A DNA stretch of 64,000 bases from an uncultured Pseudomonas sp. (GCF_946885955.1 NZ_CAMPHI010000018.1:30528-94527); one strand, 5' to 3'. Positions 26,089 to 35,072 are shown, counted from the stretch's first letter. A program made the numbers and translations. Notes: generated from the letters alone by a model not told the origin.

Positions 26089-27008
26089 GGCAGCAACTCC
26101 TGCAAGGCCGGCGACCAGGACCAGACGCCCACCAGCGCCAGCACGCAGAGGCTCCCGGCGACCAGACTCCAGCCCAGCCATCCGGGGCTGCGTCGCAGAA
26201 ACGGCTCGGCGCCTTCGGTGTCCAGTTGCGCGCGACGGATATGGCGGCTGCCGACCTGCCGCCGGCCTTCGCCGTAGGCCGCCATCAACGCCTTGTGCGC
26301 GAGGATATTGAGCAACCGCGGAATACCGCCGCTGCCGCGCACCAGGCGGCGCACCGCCGCCGGCGAAAACAGCGGTTCGCCGCGATAACCGGCCACGGCC
26401 AGACGCTCTTGCAGATAACGGGTGGTGTCTTTGACATCCAGCGGACGTAGCCGATAGGAAAAGGTGATGCGCTGGCGCAACTGGCGGAACTCGTTACGCG
26501 CCAGGGTCTCGTCCAACTCCGGCTGGCCGAACAGCACCACCTGCAACAGCTTGGCTTGCTGGGTTTCCAGGTTGGTTAGCAGGCGCAGCGCCTCCAGGGT
26601 TTCCGGCGGCAGCGCCTGGGCTTCGTCGATCAGCACCACGGTGCTTTTGCCGGCGGCGGCCAGTTCGATCAGGCGGCGCTGCAGGGCATCGAGCACGGTG
26701 GCGCCGTCGGTACTGGTAATGTGCAGTTCGCGCGCCAGGGCCTGACGCAGGCCGGCTGGGGTCAGGCCGGGGTTGGGCAGGTAGGCGATCTGATAGCGCT
26801 GATAGTCGAGTTCATTGAGCAAGGTGCGGCACAGCAGGGTTTTGCCGGTGCCGACTTCACCGGTGATCTTGATAAAGCCCTCGCCCTCGGCAAGCGCCAC
26901 GCGCAACAGATTCAGGCAAGCCTGGTACGGCGCCAGCTGCACCAGAAAGCCGGTGTTGGGGGTCAGCGCGAATGGCTTCTCAGCCAGACCGAAGAAGGCT
27001 TGATACAT
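26085..27008 (-). CDS. mshM: MSHA biogenesis AAA ATPase MshM (ExeA-like)
   Basis: 307 residues. The N-terminus MYQAFFGLAEKPFALTPN is the ExeA/GspA-type start; Walker A GEVGTGKT is near residue 50 and Walker B VVLIDEAQALP near 130. A membrane helix at the C-terminus (WSLVAGSLCVLALVGVWSW) anchors it. By analogy with ExeA it probably uses ATP and peptidoglycan contact to help place the secretin MshL. It follows mshL by 4 bp and overlaps mshN by 4. Confidence 0.9.
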   Translation of the reverse strand: MYQAFFGLAEKPFALTPNTGFLVQLAPYQACLNLLRVALAEGEGFIKITGEVGTGKTLLCRTLLNELDYQRYQIAYLPNPGLTPAGLRQALARELHITSTDGATVLDALQRRLIELAAAGKSTVVLIDEAQALPPETLEALRLLTNLETQQAKLLQVVLFGQPELDETLARNEFRQLRQRITFSYRLRPLDVKDTTRYLQERLAVAGYRGEPLFSPAAVRRLVRGSGGIPRLLNILAHKALMAAYGEGRRQVGSRHIRRAQLDTEGAEPFLRRSPGWLGWSLVAGSLCVLALVGVWSWSPALQELLP

Positions 27009-27012
27009 CGCC

Positions 27013-28638
27013 TTATCTCAGCTCTTTGAAGGTTTCGGCGCTCTTGCGCAACTCGTCGAGCCAAACGTCCTCGGCGATCACCTGGGGCCGTACAAGAATC
27101 ACCAGCTCGCTTTTCAGCAGCGATTTGCGCTGCTGCTTGAACAGGTTGCCGACCAGCGGCAGTTTGCCGGCCCAGGGAATTTCCGCGTCGGTGTTGTCGC
27201 TGCTGTTCTGCAACAGGCCGCCGATCACCACCACCTGGCCGCTGCGGGCGCGCACGATGGAGTCGGACTGGCGGGTGGTGGACAGCGCCAGCGGTAGGTT
27301 GAAGACATTGTCTTGGCCCAGGGTGATGACCTTGTTCTGGTCACGCACGCGGCTCACCGTGGGGCGTATATGCAGGGTGACGTAGTCGTTCTGGTCGATC
27401 TGCGGCGTCACGTCCAGGGAAATGCCGGAGAAGAATGGCGTCAGGGTGATGTCCTGGCTCGGCTCGGTGACTCCGGCGGCGGTGGTGGTGCTGCTGCTCG
27501 ACGAGACTTCGGTGACGAAGAATTCGTCGGTGCCGACCTTGATCACCGCCTTCTGATTGTTCAGCGTGGAAATCCGCGGGCTGGACAGCACCCGAACTTC
27601 GCCCTGGGTTTCCAGCAACTGGATCAAGCCGGTGAAGTCGCCGAGGCTGAGCACGCTGCTGAATACCCCGTCGATCCCGCTCGGCCCGCTCAATGCCGCC
27701 CCGTCCAGCGCGGTGCTGACATCGCCGCCCAACTGGTCCCAACTGATCCCGGCCTGGAAGCCGTCGGACAGTTCCACCTCAAGAATCTTGGTTTCCAGAA
27801 TTACCTGGCGTTGCAGGTTGTGTTGCGCCTGTTCGAGGAAGCGCGCGACGTTCTCCTGAGCGGCGCTGTTGGCACGCACCACCAGCATGCTGGCCTGGGG
27901 ATTGACCACCACGCTGCTGCCTTCGGCATTGCCGACGATCATGCTCACCACCTGCTGCACTTCGCGCCAGAAGTCGACATCACTGGAGGTGCTGACCTGG
28001 CTGGCATTGAGGGTGGTCACCGAGCGCCCGCTGCTGCCGTTGTTGTTGCTGTTGCTGTTGCTGTTGCTGCCATTGCTACCTGAGTCGCCGTTATCGCTGC
28101 TTTCGACCTGCCCGGAGCTGACCCGGGTATCGGTCTGACCGATGCGCTGCAGGTTCAGGTAGTTGAGGTCGTAGCTGCGGGTGATCGGCCGGTTGGGCAG
28201 GATCTGATAGCCATAGCTGGTACGGCGGAAGTCATAGCCATAGCTGTCGCGCACCGCGGCCAGCACTTCGTCGAGGGTCACACGGCGCAGGCTGAAGGTG
28301 ATATTGCCGGACACCTCGGGATGCACCACCAGGTTCTGCCCGGCGCCCTCCATCAGGCTGAGAAAGAATTCCTGGGCCGGCATGTCCTTGGCCGCCACGT
28401 CGAAGCGCGGCCCCTCGCCGAGGCGGCTATCGCTCAACGGCGGGATCAGCGCGGCTTGCACCGAGGGCGGCGGCGTCACTTTGCCCTGGCTCTGCTGCAG
28501 GCTTTCATTGAGCAGCTTGCCGCTTTGCGTGTACAGCTGCTGGTCGCCGTCTTTAAAGCTCTGGCAGGCGCTCAGCAATGCGGTGAGGCCCAACAGCAGG
28601 CCGAGGCGTGGCGGAAGTTTCAGCATCATGGGCATCAT
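27013..28638 (-). CDS. mshL: MSHA secretin MshL
   Basis: 541 residues. The start overlaps the mshK stop (ATGA). The signal peptide ends in a lipobox, LSAC, so it is an outer-membrane lipoprotein. N-domains occupy residues 60-170; a low-complexity Ser/Asn stretch follows near 180-205; then a secretin_N domain and the C-terminal secretin beta-barrel, ending with the VPLVGNLFKQQ signature and LVILVRPQVI. It forms the outer-membrane gate for the pilus. Length is typical. Confidence 0.92.
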   Translation of the reverse strand: MMPMMLKLPPRLGLLLGLTALLSACQSFKDGDQQLYTQSGKLLNESLQQSQGKVTPPPSVQAALIPPLSDSRLGEGPRFDVAAKDMPAQEFFLSLMEGAGQNLVVHPEVSGNITFSLRRVTLDEVLAAVRDSYGYDFRRTSYGYQILPNRPITRSYDLNYLNLQRIGQTDTRVSSGQVESSDNGDSGSNGSNSNSNSNNNGSSGRSVTTLNASQVSTSSDVDFWREVQQVVSMIVGNAEGSSVVVNPQASMLVVRANSAAQENVARFLEQAQHNLQRQVILETKILEVELSDGFQAGISWDQLGGDVSTALDGAALSGPSGIDGVFSSVLSLGDFTGLIQLLETQGEVRVLSSPRISTLNNQKAVIKVGTDEFFVTEVSSSSSTTTAAGVTEPSQDITLTPFFSGISLDVTPQIDQNDYVTLHIRPTVSRVRDQNKVITLGQDNVFNLPLALSTTRQSDSIVRARSGQVVVIGGLLQNSSDNTDAEIPWAGKLPLVGNLFKQQRKSLLKSELVILVRPQVIAEDVWLDELRKSAETFKELR

Positions 28639-28970
28639 CGGCTCGGTTGCAAAACGGGTTCGGCCAGGCGCAACAGTTGGCGTTGCTCCCGACGTTCGAT
28701 CAATACGGCTTGCGGATAGATCGCCAGCACGCGGATGCCGGCGTATTCGTCGCCGACCTGTAGGTTCTGCCCGTCGATAACCGCGCGGCTACTCTTGGCG
28801 GTGCGCAGCACCGACTGCAGCGTGGGCATGGTTTCGCTCTGCGCTGCATCGCCGGGCACGGGCAACAGATCGGCGGGCGGCTGGGTCGGGTCGACGCCCT
28901 GGGCCGCGACCAGGCCAGTGCCAAACAGCAGGCTCAGACATAAGGTTCTAAACACCGACCCACCCCGCAT
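28635..28970 (-). CDS. mshK: MSHA biogenesis protein MshK
   Basis: 111 residues. A signal peptide (SLLFGTGLVAAQ) precedes VDPTQPP, the short motif typical of GspC/MshK-like periplasmic proteins, and a small beta domain (AVIDGQNLQVGDEYAGIRVLAI...VLIER) like a PilP homology region. It overlaps mshJ by 23 bases and mshL by 4. Likely a periplasmic link between platform and secretin. Confidence 0.85.
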   Translation of the reverse strand: MRGGSVFRTLCLSLLFGTGLVAAQGVDPTQPPADLLPVPGDAAQSETMPTLQSVLRTAKSSRAVIDGQNLQVGDEYAGIRVLAIYPQAVLIERREQRQLLRLAEPVLQPSR

Positions 28971-29625
28971 GCCGACTCAAGGTATACAGCTGCAAGCTGA
29001 TCGAGGCCCGCGCCGGACCGGCTTCGCCGACCTGATAGTCGAGGCTGTCCCAGTTGAGTGACCAGGCACTGCCCTGGATCGCTTGTAGATAGGCTAGCAA
29101 ATCGAAATAACCGCCCTCGAGCTGCAGGCGCACGCCATGTCGGTAGAGCGTCACCGGCGCGGTGGTTGGCGCGATGCTGCCGGCAGCGCTCGCAGCAGGT
29201 GCGGCAGCGGGAAGCTGCACCGGCTCGCTGAAACTGTTGAGGCCGACCAGGCGCAACCCTGGCTGGGCGCGCAGCAGATCTTCGAGCAGGGCTTTCATCT
29301 TCTCGGGGGTGATCAGCTCCTCGGTGTGCGCATCGATCTGCCGGATCAATTCTTCGCGACTCGCGGCGGCGGCCAGCAGCGCACTGCGGTATTGCATGCC
29401 GGGGTCGGCGGCGAGTTGCGCCTGCAAGGTGGCGATGCCGCTCTCGGCTTCCAGGCGGCGCGCCTCAGCGAGTTTGTAGTTGGTCGTTTGCTTGGCCAGC
29501 CGCGCCGCCAGCGGATCGCCGAGCAGTAGCAGATAGACGACCCCGGCCAGCACCAGGGCAATGCCATAACCCAGCCATTGTTCGCGCGGGGCCATGCCCT
29601 GCCAGCGTAACAACCACTTATTCAT
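28948..29625 (-). CDS. mshJ: MSHA biogenesis protein MshJ
   Basis: 225 residues, with one membrane helix at 19-37 (YGIALVLAGVVYLLLLG), then a coiled-coil segment rich in Ala, Glu and Arg (40-120) and a periplasmic ferredoxin-like domain. This is the PilO/GspM type. It overlaps the PilN-like gene upstream by 8 bases and mshK by 23. Role: inner-membrane alignment complex with MshI. Confidence 0.88.
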   Translation of the reverse strand: MNKWLLRWQGMAPREQWLGYGIALVLAGVVYLLLLGDPLAARLAKQTTNYKLAEARRLEAESGIATLQAQLAADPGMQYRSALLAAAASREELIRQIDAHTEELITPEKMKALLEDLLRAQPGLRLVGLNSFSEPVQLPAAAPAASAAGSIAPTTAPVTLYRHGVRLQLEGGYFDLLAYLQAIQGSAWSLNWDSLDYQVGEAGPARASISLQLYTLSRHAGWVGV

Positions 29626-30226
29626 CGGCCTTCTCCAGTGCCTCGACCCGCGAGGACAGGTCGAACCGCAGCAACTGGTCGTCGCCGCGCTGCACGTCGA
29701 AACGGGCGAACTCGCGCCCTTTGAATACCGGGCTCTGGCCCAGGCGCTGCAAGTATTCGGGTAACAGCTCCTGGTTCTGGCTGCGCCCGCGCAAGCGCAT
29801 CTGCGTACCGCCGGCCTCCAGGTTGATCGCGGTCAGCCACAGGCCGCTCGGCGGATGCTGGTCGGCCAGCGCCTGCAACGGGGCGACGAAACCGATATTG
29901 CGCTGGCTGGCGAGCACTTGCAGGTAGCCGATCATCTGTTGCAACTGACGATTGTCCGCCTCGCGGGCCGACAGTTCGGCCGGCAGACGGCTGTCCAGTT
30001 GCGGCGCGACGAAACTCGCCTTGGCCGCGGCCAGCAGGTCTTCCTGGTGCTTCGCCTGGTTTTCCGCCTGCGCCAAGCGTGCCGCGCCCTTGTGCAATTG
30101 CCAGCCGTACCAGCCGGCATGCAGGCCGCACAACAGCGCCAGAACCAGCAGGCCGAGGAGCATCTGCGAGCGGCGCGGCCCGCCGCGGCGTTTGCGTTCG
30201 ACCTGATAGAGGTTGATGTTCTGCAT
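29618..30226 (-). CDS. MSHA biogenesis protein MshI2 (PilN-like)
   Basis: 202 residues from the ATG at 30226, which overlaps the mshI stop by one base. A short cytoplasmic N-terminus MQNINLYQ is the PilN peptide that contacts the PilM-like partner. A membrane helix at about 22-40 (LLGLLVLALLCGLHAGWYGW) and a coiled-coil periplasmic region follow. In many msh loci this is annotated mshI2 or PilN. It completes a PilM-N-O-like alignment complex with MshI and MshJ. Confidence 0.85.
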   Translation of the reverse strand: MQNINLYQVERKRRGGPRRSQMLLGLLVLALLCGLHAGWYGWQLHKGAARLAQAENQAKHQEDLLAAAKASFVAPQLDSRLPAELSAREADNRQLQQMIGYLQVLASQRNIGFVAPLQALADQHPPSGLWLTAINLEAGGTQMRLRGRSQNQELLPEYLQRLGQSPVFKGREFARFDVQRGDDQLLRFDLSSRVEALEKADE

Positions 30227-31149
30227 CAGGGCGCCTCCTGGCGCAGCGCGGCGCCAACCGCCGTGATGCAATAAGCCTGCTGCTGTTCGTCTAGATCGGC
30301 GGCCGGCTGCTCGACGAACAGCTCGCGCAAATCCAGAGCTTGCAGCTTGACCGCCAAACCGCTGCCCAGCGCCTGCAACGCCGCGCTGCCATCGCGCTTC
30401 ATCGGCAATAGCAGCAGGCGGTTGATATAGCCCTTGCCGAGCTGGCTTTCGAAGTAGTCGAGGGAGCGCTGGATTTCCAGGGTGACGGTGGAGAATTCCT
30501 GGCCGGCCTGTTCCAGACCGTGCTCGATGCGCCGCGCCATATAGAGGTCGGCGCCATGCTGCACACAGATCAGCCCCTCAGTGGAGCGTAGGCGCAGCAA
30601 CGCCAGGTTCATGCCATCGGCGCCGGCCAGCAAGCCGAGATTGCGAAAGGCCATTTCGGTGACGTCGATGCTGCCGAGGCGCAGCCCGGCGTGCCGGATC
30701 ATCTCGCCCCACCGCTGCATCTCGGCCTTGCCGAGCACCGCGCAATAGGCCATGCGCGAGCGGCCGCGATAGGCATCGGCAGGCAGAGGAAAGGCGTCGA
30801 CGACGACCTGATCGAGCGGCTCGCTGATCAGCTCCTTGACCCGCCAGCGCATCGCATCGCGCAACTCTTCGGGCGCAACTTCAGGGCTGTCGAGCAAAAG
30901 CATCTGGTAAGTAGCGGGGTGCAGCACCAGGTTGACCGGCAGACCGTCGAGGCCCAGTTCGGCAACCATGGCTTTGAGCAAGGCGGGTTGTTCGGATGCA
31001 GGGGCGGCGCGGAACTCGCAATGATTCAGCCGGGGTACTTCGCCGGGCGTACGCAGTACGTTCGCCAGGGCGATGCCCTCAGGTCCGAATTCGATGCCCA
31101 ACAGTCCTTCATTTCTTATTTTTTTTCTAGTGAACCACACTAACTGCAT
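30226..31149 (-). CDS. mshI: MSHA biogenesis protein MshI (PilM-like)
   Basis: 307 residues and the first gene of the operon. LLGIEFGPEGIALANVL and the following fold are actin-like, as in PilM. It has no membrane helix, and should bind the N-terminal peptide of the PilN-like neighbour. AGGGG lies five bases before the ATG at 31149. About 105 bp separate it from the divergent trmL, which must hold the msh promoter; I see no clear -35/-10 pair. mshH, which precedes mshI in Vibrio and Shewanella, is absent here. Confidence 0.9.
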   Translation of the reverse strand: MQLVWFTRKKIRNEGLLGIEFGPEGIALANVLRTPGEVPRLNHCEFRAAPASEQPALLKAMVAELGLDGLPVNLVLHPATYQMLLLDSPEVAPEELRDAMRWRVKELISEPLDQVVVDAFPLPADAYRGRSRMAYCAVLGKAEMQRWGEMIRHAGLRLGSIDVTEMAFRNLGLLAGADGMNLALLRLRSTEGLICVQHGADLYMARRIEHGLEQAGQEFSTVTLEIQRSLDYFESQLGKGYINRLLLLPMKRDGSAALQALGSGLAVKLQALDLRELFVEQPAADLDEQQQAYCITAVGAALRQEAP

Positions 31150-31255
31150 TCCCCTGTGTCACCCGAATTCCACTTCATCCATCGCCATGGCGACGGCCGA
31201 TAAACGGCGGCACACTGTAGACTGTATCCCTTGGCCCTCTCCCTGAGCTCGATCA

Positions 31256-31717
31256 ATGTTCCATGTCGTTCTGTTTCAGCCAGAAATCCCACCGAACACT
31301 GGCAATATCATTCGCCTATGCGCCAACACCGGTTGCCAGCTGCACCTGATCGAGCCCTTGGGCTTCGAGCTGGACGATAAACGCTTACGCCGCGCCGGGC
31401 TGGATTATCACGAGTACGCGACATTAAAACGCCATCATTCTTTGGCGGAATGTATCACAGATACCGCTAGTGACAGGATATTGGCATTTACCACAAAAGC
31501 CAGTAACAGCTATGCCGAAATGCAATTTCGTCGGGGTGACTTATTGCTGTTCGGTCCGGAAAGTCGCGGCTTGCCGGCCGATCTGCTCGCGCAAATTCCC
31601 GACCAACAGCGCCTACGCATGCCCATGCGCCCGGAAAGCCGTAGCCTGAATCTGTCCAACGCCGTCGCCGTGGTGGTGTTCGAAGCCTGGCGCCAGCAAG
31701 GCTTTGCCATGGAGTAA
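31256..31717 (+). CDS. trmL: tRNA (cytidine(34)-2'-O)-methyltransferase TrmL
   Basis: 153 residues, start ATG at 31256. The SPOUT knot motifs are all present: PPNTGNIIRLCANTG, LLLFGPESRGLP and LNLSNAVAVVVFEAWRQ. It 2'-O-methylates the wobble base of tRNA-Leu isoacceptors using SAM. Length matches the family. It is divergent from mshI and stands alone. Confidence 0.95.
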   Translation: MFHVVLFQPEIPPNTGNIIRLCANTGCQLHLIEPLGFELDDKRLRRAGLDYHEYATLKRHHSLAECITDTASDRILAFTTKASNSYAEMQFRRGDLLLFGPESRGLPADLLAQIPDQQRLRMPMRPESRSLNLSNAVAVVVFEAWRQQGFAME

Positions 31718-31854
31718 GGCGTTGAAGGTGGGGGCTGAGTAAGCAGGTTGGGTTAACTGCAATCAACAGATCCTTGCCGCCTCGCAATCCAAGTCGCCGC
31801 GTAACCCAACAGCGGTATCACGGCTTCGCCAATAAACAACAACCCCAGCCCAAC

Positions 31855-31880
31855 AAAAAAGCGCCCGCAGGCGCTTTTTG
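31855..31880. terminator. bidirectional terminator between trmL and secB
   Basis: AAAAAAGCGCC-CGCA-GGCGCTTTTT: a GC-rich stem flanked by A run and T run, so it works on both strands. It lies 138 bp after trmL and 24 bp after the secB stop on the other strand; it is the natural end of the secB operon. Confidence 0.9.
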
Positions 31881-31903
31881 TCTTACAGATCCAGCATCGC
31901 GCT

Positions 31904-32389
31904 TTAGTGCGTCGGTGCTGCTTCGGCAGCTTGCTGAATACGCTGCAGTTCCTGCGCGTACAGGGCGTCGAAGTTTACCGGGGCCAGCATCAGCGCCGGG
32001 AACGAGCCGCGCACCACCAGGCTGTCGAGGGTTTCGCGGGCATACGGGAACAGGATGTTCGGGCAGAAGGCGCCCAGGGTGTGGCTCATGGAGGCGGCGT
32101 CCAGGCCCTTGATCAGGAAGATGCCGGCCTGCTGCACTTCGGCGATAAAGGCGGTTTCTTCGCCGTTTTTCACGGTCACGGAAAGTGTCAGCACCACTTC
32201 ATAAAAATCGCCATCGAGATTCTTCTGGCGGGTGTTGAGGTCCATGGCGACGCTCGGCGACCACTCCTGACGGAAGATTTCCGGGCTCTTCGGCGCTTCG
32301 AACGACAGGTCGCGCACATAGATGCGCTGCAGGGAAAACTGTGGGTTCTGTTCGTCTTGCGCGGCGCCGTTGCTGGTTTGTTCGGTCAT
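31904..32389 (-). CDS. secB: protein-export chaperone SecB
   Basis: 161 residues. [19 protein letters not shown] is the SecB N-terminal signature, followed by [25 protein letters not shown] and [34 protein letters not shown] tetrameric cytoplasmic chaperone that hands unfolded preproteins to SecA. AGAAGG is the ribosome site. Third gene of a rhodanese-grxC-secB operon. Confidence 0.97.
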   Translation of the reverse strand: MTEQTSNGAAQDEQNPQFSLQRIYVRDLSFEAPKSPEIFRQEWSPSVAMDLNTRQKNLDGDFYEVVLTLSVTVKNGEETAFIAEVQQAGIFLIKGLDAASMSHTLGAFCPNILFPYARETLDSLVVRGSFPALMLAPVNFDALYAQELQRIQQAAEAAPTH

Positions 32390-32423
32390 GGCAAAGCCTT
32401 CTTAATCGAATGTAGAGAGAGGG

Positions 32424-32678
32424 TTAAGCCTTGAGCAGCGCATCGAGCTTGCCGGCGCGCTCCAGGGCATAGAGATCGTCGCAACCGCCCACATGGTGGT
32501 CGCCGATCCAGATTTGCGGCACGGATGTCTGCCGCGCTTTGCGGGTCATTTCGGCGCGCACGTCGGGCTTGCCGTCGACCTTGATTTCCTCGAATGCCAC
32601 GCCCTTGCCGACCAACAATTGCTTGGCGCGGATGCAGTAGGGGCACCAGTCGCTGGAATAGATGACGATATGCGGCAT
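32424..32678 (-). CDS. grxC: glutaredoxin 3
   Basis: 84 residues from the ATG at 32678 (MPHIVIYSSDWCPYC); the frame extends to 32720, but the rhodanese stop is at 32680 and 84 residues is the family length. CPYC at 12-15 is the dithiol active site; TSVPQIWIGDHHVGGCDD supplies the cis-Pro and glutathione-binding residues. It reduces disulphides with glutathione. One base separates it from the rhodanese stop. Confidence 0.95.
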   Translation of the reverse strand: MPHIVIYSSDWCPYCIRAKQLLVGKGVAFEEIKVDGKPDVRAEMTRKARQTSVPQIWIGDHHVGGCDDLYALERAGKLDALLKA

Positions 32679-32679
32679 G

Positions 32680-33093
32680 TTACTTGACCAGCGGCAGGTT
32701 TTCGCCGCGCCAGCTGGCAATCCCGCCGCCCAGTTTGGCGGCGTTGTAACCGGCCTTCTTCAGGTCACGGCTGACGGCGCCGGCATGCTGGCCCATGGCA
32801 TCGACCACGATGATGGTCCTGGCCTTGTATTTCTCGAGCTCGGCCATGCGCGCGGCGATTTTTTCAAAAGGAATATGCAGCGCACCGACGATATGCCCGG
32901 CGGAGAAATCCTTCTGCGCGCGGATATCCAGCACCACGCCCTCGTCACGGTTGATCAGCGCGGTGAGCTCGCGGCTACCCAGGCTCTGGCCGCCCTTGCG
33001 CATCTCGGTAAAGGCCAGCAGCGCCAGGAGGGTGACGAAGATGCCGCTCAGGACAAAATGGGTCGTAACAAATTCAATCAGGTTGGCAAGCAT
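32680..33093 (-). CDS. membrane-anchored rhodanese-like protein without the catalytic cysteine (YibN-like)
   Basis: 137 residues. One N-terminal membrane helix (about 11-29, THFVLSGIFVTLLALLAF) is followed by a rhodanese domain (VVLDIRAQKDFSAGHIVGALHIP). In the active-site loop the sequence is IIVVDAMGQHAG: where rhodaneses have Cys, this has Asp98. Sulfur transfer by persulfide is therefore not expected, and the domain probably serves a binding role. It heads the grxC-secB operon, as in other pseudomonads, where the gene often keeps its Cys. Confidence 0.9.
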   Translation of the reverse strand: MLANLIEFVTTHFVLSGIFVTLLALLAFTEMRKGGQSLGSRELTALINRDEGVVLDIRAQKDFSAGHIVGALHIPFEKIAARMAELEKYKARTIIVVDAMGQHAGAVSRDLKKAGYNAAKLGGGIASWRGENLPLVK

Positions 33094-33285
33094 TACGCGG
33101 TTCCGGGACTAATGTAAGTCGACATAGGCGGAAAAAACCGTGCGTACGGCTGCTGTTTACAGCCCGCAGACGCCAATCATATCGACCGGCCACGCACGAA
33201 AAGTTGCGCGCGACTTTACCACTATCAGCCGCGATGGGGCAGGTTTGTCTCGCACCACGAACGGCAATGCAAGTGCGATCGACGA

Positions 33286-33510
33286 TCAGGCTGCGGCGCG
33301 GGCCTGGGCACGGCGGCGCAGGGTCAGATCGATTTTCAGGCAGACCACGGTCAGCAGCAGGAAGCCAGCCGCCAGATTGCCGCGGGTTACCGCGACGCCG
33401 AACAACGCACTCAACCCATCGGCGATCGCCACGGGATAGCTGACCAGCAAGGCGCCCAGCGGTACCAGAAAAAACAGGAAAAGCAGCCCGATAGAACGCA
33501 GAAAATCCAT
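33286..33510 (-). CDS. small membrane protein, 74 aa, unknown
   Basis: The ATG at 33510 begins MDFLRSIGLLFLFFLVPLGA. Two membrane helices are visible (about 6-30 and 46-60), followed by a very basic tail (LTLRRRAQARAAA). The longer frame into the opposite-strand Gre-like gene is spurious. It is divergent from that gene, with about 130 bp between. I do not recognise a family; the hydrophobic profile and basic cytoplasmic tail make it gene-like. Confidence 0.65.
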   Translation of the reverse strand: MDFLRSIGLLFLFFLVPLGALLVSYPVAIADGLSALFGVAVTRGNLAAGFLLLTVVCLKIDLTLRRRAQARAAA

Positions 33511-33642
33511 ACCCCATAGCCTCAGTTTGAATGATGACCCGTCCAGAGTGCCGCGATCCGCGGCACCGGCGACACTATACTTTGGTGCAAAGCCCCGGTT
33601 CTGTCGCGATAATCCAGCCACTTTCACCCCAACGAGCCCGCC

Positions 33643-34125
33643 GTGAATAAAGCTCCGCTGCTGCAGTTGATCCTCGAACAATTGCGTACCACCCTGAGGC
33701 AAACCGAGCAGGCCGCCCTGACGGCCTACGAGACGGCCACCCACGAAGAAAACATCGCCGAGAACAAATACGACACCCTCGGCCTGGAGGCCTCCTACCT
33801 CGCCGCCGGGCAAGCGCGCCGCGTGGAGGAAATCCGCCTGTGCCTGAGTGCCTGGCAGAAGCTGCAGCTGCAGCCTTACGATCCCGACCAAGGTATTCAG
33901 CTCGGCGCCCTGGTGTGGCTGGCCGACGCCTCGGGCGCCGAACAGTGCGTGCTGCTGGTGGCCGAAGGGGCCGGCCTCAAACTGCAGTGGAATATGCAAC
34001 AAATACTGCTGATCAGTCCGCGGGCGCCGCTCGGCCGCGCCCTGATCGGCTGCACCGAGGGCGACGGCGTGGACATTCAGGTGGGTGCACTGAAACAGCA
34101 CTACCAGGTTTTACGCGTCGCTTGA
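33643..34125 (+). CDS. GreA/GreB-family elongation factor-like protein
   Basis: 160 residues. Residues 1-75 form a helical hairpin (LEQLRTTLRQTEQAALTAYETATHEENIAENKYDTLGLEASYLAAGQ) like a shortened GreA coiled coil; the rest resembles the C-terminal FKBP-like domain (LGALVWLADASG..., ISPRAPLGRALIGCTEGD). The acidic tip residues that place Mg2+ in GreA are partly kept (D-T-L-G-L-E). It may modulate RNA polymerase, possibly like Rnk. No operon partner; it faces the solute-binding protein gene tail to tail. Confidence 0.8.
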   Translation: MNKAPLLQLILEQLRTTLRQTEQAALTAYETATHEENIAENKYDTLGLEASYLAAGQARRVEEIRLCLSAWQKLQLQPYDPDQGIQLGALVWLADASGAEQCVLLVAEGAGLKLQWNMQQILLISPRAPLGRALIGCTEGDGVDIQVGALKQHYQVLRVA

Positions 34126-34142
34126 GCAGAGCACTGCAGCAC

Positions 34143-34898
34143 TCAGGGAACCTCAACCTGCCAGCGCTTGGCCAGGCGCGCCAACTCGCCTCGCTCGACC
34201 ATGCCCTCCAGCGCGCCATCGACATCCTCACGCAGGGCGTCATGGCTGGCACGCTTGGGAAAGGCAAAGTAGCCATCCTCCAGCGAGATCGGCGACTCCA
34301 GCTGAACGATCTCATCGCGCAGGCCAAGCTTCAGGATGATCGGGAGGCTGTTGCGCTGGTTGCTCGCGAGCAGCAGCAAACGCCCCATTCTGAGCATTCT
34401 CAGGCCATTTTCCACCGACTCAACCTTGACCAGATCAAGGATAGGCCGCGCCTGGTCGAACCGGGCTCCATAAGCCCAGCCGCGCACCACACCGATAGGT
34501 TCGCGGGGCAGCGTCTGGTAATCGCCATACCAAGTCGGTAGTCGGTCGCGACGCCCGTAAAAGACTATGAGATCGCGGTAGAAGGCCCGTGCCGAGAAGG
34601 CGAAACGCGCTTCGCGCTCGGCAGTCTTGTAGGGGCCGATGAGGATATCCGCCTGCCCCTGCTCGACCATGTATTGCGCCCGTGCCCAGGGATGCAGTTC
34701 GAAGCGCACGCTATCACCGAGCGTGGCGAGCGCCTGGCGCAATACGCTAACGCTCAGGCCGCGATACTCGCCCTCGGCACTCCGTTCGAAGACCCGAGGG
34801 AAGTTGGTACCTACCGCCAGCCATTCGCGCGCGAGCGCCACTTCGCTACCCAAACACAGACTCCAGACCAACAGGTTACGCAAGAGGGTAGCGACCAT
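34143..34898 (-). CDS. periplasmic solute-binding protein (SBP_bac_3-like), orphan
   Basis: 251 residues. A signal peptide (LLRNLLVWSLCLGSEVALA) precedes a type-II periplasmic binding fold: GLSVSVLRQAL, the QADILIGPYKTAEREA segment, and the hinge region LPREPIGVVRG. It resembles polar-amino-acid binding proteins but has no permease or ATPase gene near, as in the many orphan SBPs of Pseudomonas that may act as sensors. A second orphan lies at 47406. Ligand unknown. Confidence 0.85.
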   Translation of the reverse strand: MVATLLRNLLVWSLCLGSEVALAREWLAVGTNFPRVFERSAEGEYRGLSVSVLRQALATLGDSVRFELHPWARAQYMVEQGQADILIGPYKTAEREARFAFSARAFYRDLIVFYGRRDRLPTWYGDYQTLPREPIGVVRGWAYGARFDQARPILDLVKVESVENGLRMLRMGRLLLLASNQRNSLPIILKLGLRDEIVQLESPISLEDGYFAFPKRASHDALREDVDGALEGMVERGELARLAKRWQVEVP

Positions 34899-35072
34899 GC
34901 AGCTCCTCGGCTACGCAGGTGAGTCCCAGCAGATTAGCAAACAGCGTAGCGCCTGCCGACCCGAGTAGCCTGATCAGGTGCACACCCGAGTTGGCCCGCC
35001 CGCGGTGAACTGCGCTAGGCTGAAAACACGCCCGGCGGCGTCCCCCTCGCCCACAGCCAAGAGGAGTCCATC

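Noticed and set aside
33511..34101. 271-codon minus frame upstream of the 74-residue membrane protein
   Set aside because: The upper part is antisense to the Gre-like gene; only the part from the ATG at 33510 is gene-like.
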